Positions 61,852-64,000 of a stretch of DNA of 64,000 bases are shown here, one piece after another (the first letter of the stretch is position 1; the number at the start of each line of letters is the position of its first letter). Origin of the DNA: Impatiens glandulifera. Lineage: Eukaryota; Streptophyta; Magnoliopsida; Ericales; Balsaminaceae. The translations under genes and the position numbers were made by a program. The stretch is from NCBI RefSeq assembly GCF_907164915.1, contig NC_061866.1, positions 47,857,370-47,921,369 of the forward strand, read 5' to 3'. The notes under the pieces are model-generated. The model was not told the DNA's origin and did not search any database. It was given only the letters and a program-made list of their open reading frames with translations.

Positions 61852-64000
61852 ATGTTTTTGGGCTGGAAAGTAATGGGTTTTTTCAATTCTTTTTTGGGAA
61901 AGAATATCAGAAGATTCATCAAACGTAAAGACAGTGATGCCGGCGAAGCAGGTCTTTCTTCTTCTTCATCTTCTTTTATCATGTTCATGGTAATATTGTC
62001 ATAACAACCATGATATCATATGATCTTAATTTGTAGATCTTAAGGTTAATTATAATTTCTTACTATAAATAGCTGATCAATCTTCATCTTCATTCTTAAT
62101 TACTCTATATTTTGATCATGGTTTGATCCAAGTTTTTGTATTGAAAGTTGAATCATGATGAATTAATTAATGGGTTTGATTCATTGATCTCATGAGAATA
62201 AAAAAGACTCAATTTTTTTTTTTAGGTATGTAATTACTATATATGTAAATCACATTGATTATGGTTAAGGATTTTGTTTGACTTGTTAATTATTCTCTCT
62301 CTATAGGGAATGTAGATTGAGTTTAAGGTTATTTGCATGATTTTTGTAATTAAATAATATGTTTAATTAATACTAAACTTATCTTTAATAATGTTTGACC
62401 CTATAACTATTAATTATATCTAGTGATTATTAAACTATAATTTAATTTATTTTATTTAAAATTGTAGATAAGGGTTTTATTTAACAGAAACGACCCGTAA
62501 TAACATGCAGAATTTGTGTGTTTTTATATATTTATATATTAGATATGGGTTTATTGAGGCCCAAATGAGATGGAATATGAAATGGGCTGGGTATTTATTT
62601 TGGCCCAAACAAAACAATTTCCTTTTAAAAAATTCCGATAATTGCGGTTGAAAGTGGAAAGCATTACTAAAAAGGGAGTTTGAAATTACTGTTGCTAAAG
62701 TTTACAAGTGAGTGAGAAATTTTTGTCCGTCCTGGCGATTTTCCGATGATTGAACGGTCCAGGGATCGGAGACATTTTCCGGCGAGCAAGTTGAAGCAAA
62801 CATCTCTTCTTCCTTCGATAAATGGAGGAGGTGTATCTAGTACTACTCTTCTCTTTCTCTAAAATCTCACTTTGATTCTTAATGTATACCAGGCCAGATC
62901 TCTGTAATGTTCCTTCTCTTCCATGGAATCTTAACACTTATCTTGTTATTCAAGATAACTGTGCTTTCTTGAGTATAGTTATATTCAATTTTTGTCTCAC
63001 AGTTCTTTTCAGAGCTTAATAATTATCAAATCCAGTTTTAATTTACATGACTTGTATGATTCCATCTCGCTATTGCATGTAGGTTATGGATTTTTGAGTT
63101 AATTAGCATATTATTCGATTAGTTGTGTTTGTTGCTCTCTGGTGAAAGGAATGGTAGTAGAACAGTCTATTTTAGGTTGTTTATGAGGTTTCACAGCTAT
63201 AAAATGCGTTGATAGTTAGGGAATAAGCATTGTAATTGAAGAATGTTCTGTTATGAATGAAATTGGCTTTGTAAATCTCAGGTAGAGCATTGGAAGAGCT
63301 TCGAGGAGCTCTTTACAGCGAGCTTAAAACTTCAGAAGGCGCTAAACGTCAACAACAACGGTTTTGCGGTCCAGTTGTTGCTATGACCTTTAATTTCATG
63401 GTTGCTGTTGGAATCATCATGGCTAACAAATTAGTCTGTAATTCTTCTCTGTCACCCTTCCTTATTTGTTTTCCCATGTCTATTACTGGAAATTTGATAT
63501 TTAAAGAGTCTTTTCTTCTCCTATTATGCAGGTTATGAGCAAAGTTGGATTTAATTTCCCGATCTTTCTAACACTAATTCACTATACCTCAGCTTATATT
63601 CTACTCGCCATTTTTAAGGCGTTTTCTTTTCTTCCTGCCTCACCTCCTTCCAAATCTACCCCTTTTTCTTCCCTCTTTGCTTTGGGCGCAGTCATGGCTT
63701 TTGCCTCTGGCCTTGCAAATGCAAGTCTTAAACATAACAGGTTGGTTCGTTTTCTCAGATACTTAACTGTTTGAGATTGGGATTGTTGACATTTTGTTTT
63801 GTTTCACTTGTAGCGTCGGTTTCTATCAAATGTCCAAGATTGCAGTCACTCCCACTATTGTCTTTGCAGAGTTCATTCTTTTCAGAAAATCTATTTCCTT
63901 TCATAAGGTTAGATTTGCGTGTTGTGTTCTGAGAATACATTTTTAACAGGTCTTCTTCTTCTTCTTTGGTTGTTGTAGTTGTTGTTAATGAATCGGGCTT
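61852..64000 (+). CDS. Nucleotide-sugar / triose-phosphate translocator family protein, 5' part
   Basis: DMT-superfamily carrier (TPT/NST family, Golgi-type nucleotide-sugar transporter of uncharacterised substrate). Visible exons are 61852-61951, 63282-63433, 63532-63740 and 63814-63907; the gene continues past the right edge. It reads MGFFNSFLGKNIRRFIKRKD, SDAGEAGRALEELRGALYSE, EGAKRQQQRFCGPVVAMTFN and FMVAVGIIMANKLVMSKVGF. Then come FPIFLTLIHYTSAYILLAIF, FALGAVMAFASGLANASLKH and NSVGFYQMSKIAVTPTIVFA. The cytosolic basic N-terminus and the SVGFYQMxKIAVTP motif are typical. Relatives start at MGFF, so the ATG at 61873 is the likelier start, with 61852 an in-frame upstream alternative. Intron 1 is 1.33 kb and contains a possible second promoter. 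The next exon after 63907 could not be settled. Confidence 0.88.
62540..62830 (+). promoter_or_regulatory. Possible internal promoter and leader exon in intron 1 of the transporter gene
   Basis: TGGGC-type motifs cluster within 62550-62610 (AGGCCCAAATG, ATGGGCTGGG, TTGGCCCAAAC). Next comes a non-AT-rich, leader-like segment (about 62695-62829) ending GGAG/GTGTAT, a usable donor. Spliced to 63282 it would not keep the main frame from its own ATG, so it could only act as an untranslated leader. Confidence 0.35.

Overview
The window is nuclear DNA of a flowering plant, most likely a eudicot. Genes are split by short AT-rich introns with GT-AG (occasionally GC-AG) borders, the encoded proteins match plant families, intergenic DNA is very AT-rich, and it holds plant-type Mutator elements, MITEs, LINE relics and probable organelle-DNA insertions. 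The species cannot be named from the sequence.

Layout. 525-3605 (+): last eight exons of the proteasome activator PA200. 4380-10116: a decayed Mutator-like element (MULE) with a FAR1/FHY3-type transposase relic and an antisense Ulp1-associated ORF. 10874-12792 (-): COX15, haem A synthase. 13441-15418: a Pack-MULE carrying fragments of the photosystem I gene psaO and a decayed tRNA-Lys(UUU). 16134-20584 (-): uridine kinase-like (UKL) gene, 14 coding exons. 21200-34900: about 14 kb of AT-rich repeat-filled DNA with two inverted LINE ends, a likely mitochondrial insertion and a probable LTR relic. 35245-36153 (+): DUF868 protein behind several uORFs. 37914-39505 (+): RecX-family gene. 39739-41052 (+): broken cytosolic HSP90. 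41639-43831 (-): TMEM245/AI-2E-transporter-like protein. 48394-50148 (+): cationic amino acid transporter of the CAT1/5/8 type. 50548-51070 (-): mitochondrial ribosomal protein mS33. 55175-55490 (-): conserved 77-residue protein. 61852 to the right edge (+): start of a nucleotide-sugar/triose-phosphate translocator family gene.

The genes are independent housekeeping units, not a pathway. A theme is nucleus-encoded mitochondrial function (COX15, mS33, possibly RecX and the 77-residue protein); upstream regions of three of these have clustered TGGGCC/T (site II-like) motifs. From memory, PA200, DUF868 and RecX relatives lie close together on Arabidopsis chromosome 3, and COX15, HSP90 and TMEM245-like relatives lie close together on chromosome 5, so the order here may reflect an ancestral block later split by duplication and loss.

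Most notable are the Pack-MULE (psaO plus tRNA in one element), three probable GC-AG introns, a 207-bp tandem duplication copying an exon end and its splice donor in PA200, and three one-base frameshifts in otherwise intact genes that look like assembly indels. No CRISPR, operon or other prokaryote-type system is present.
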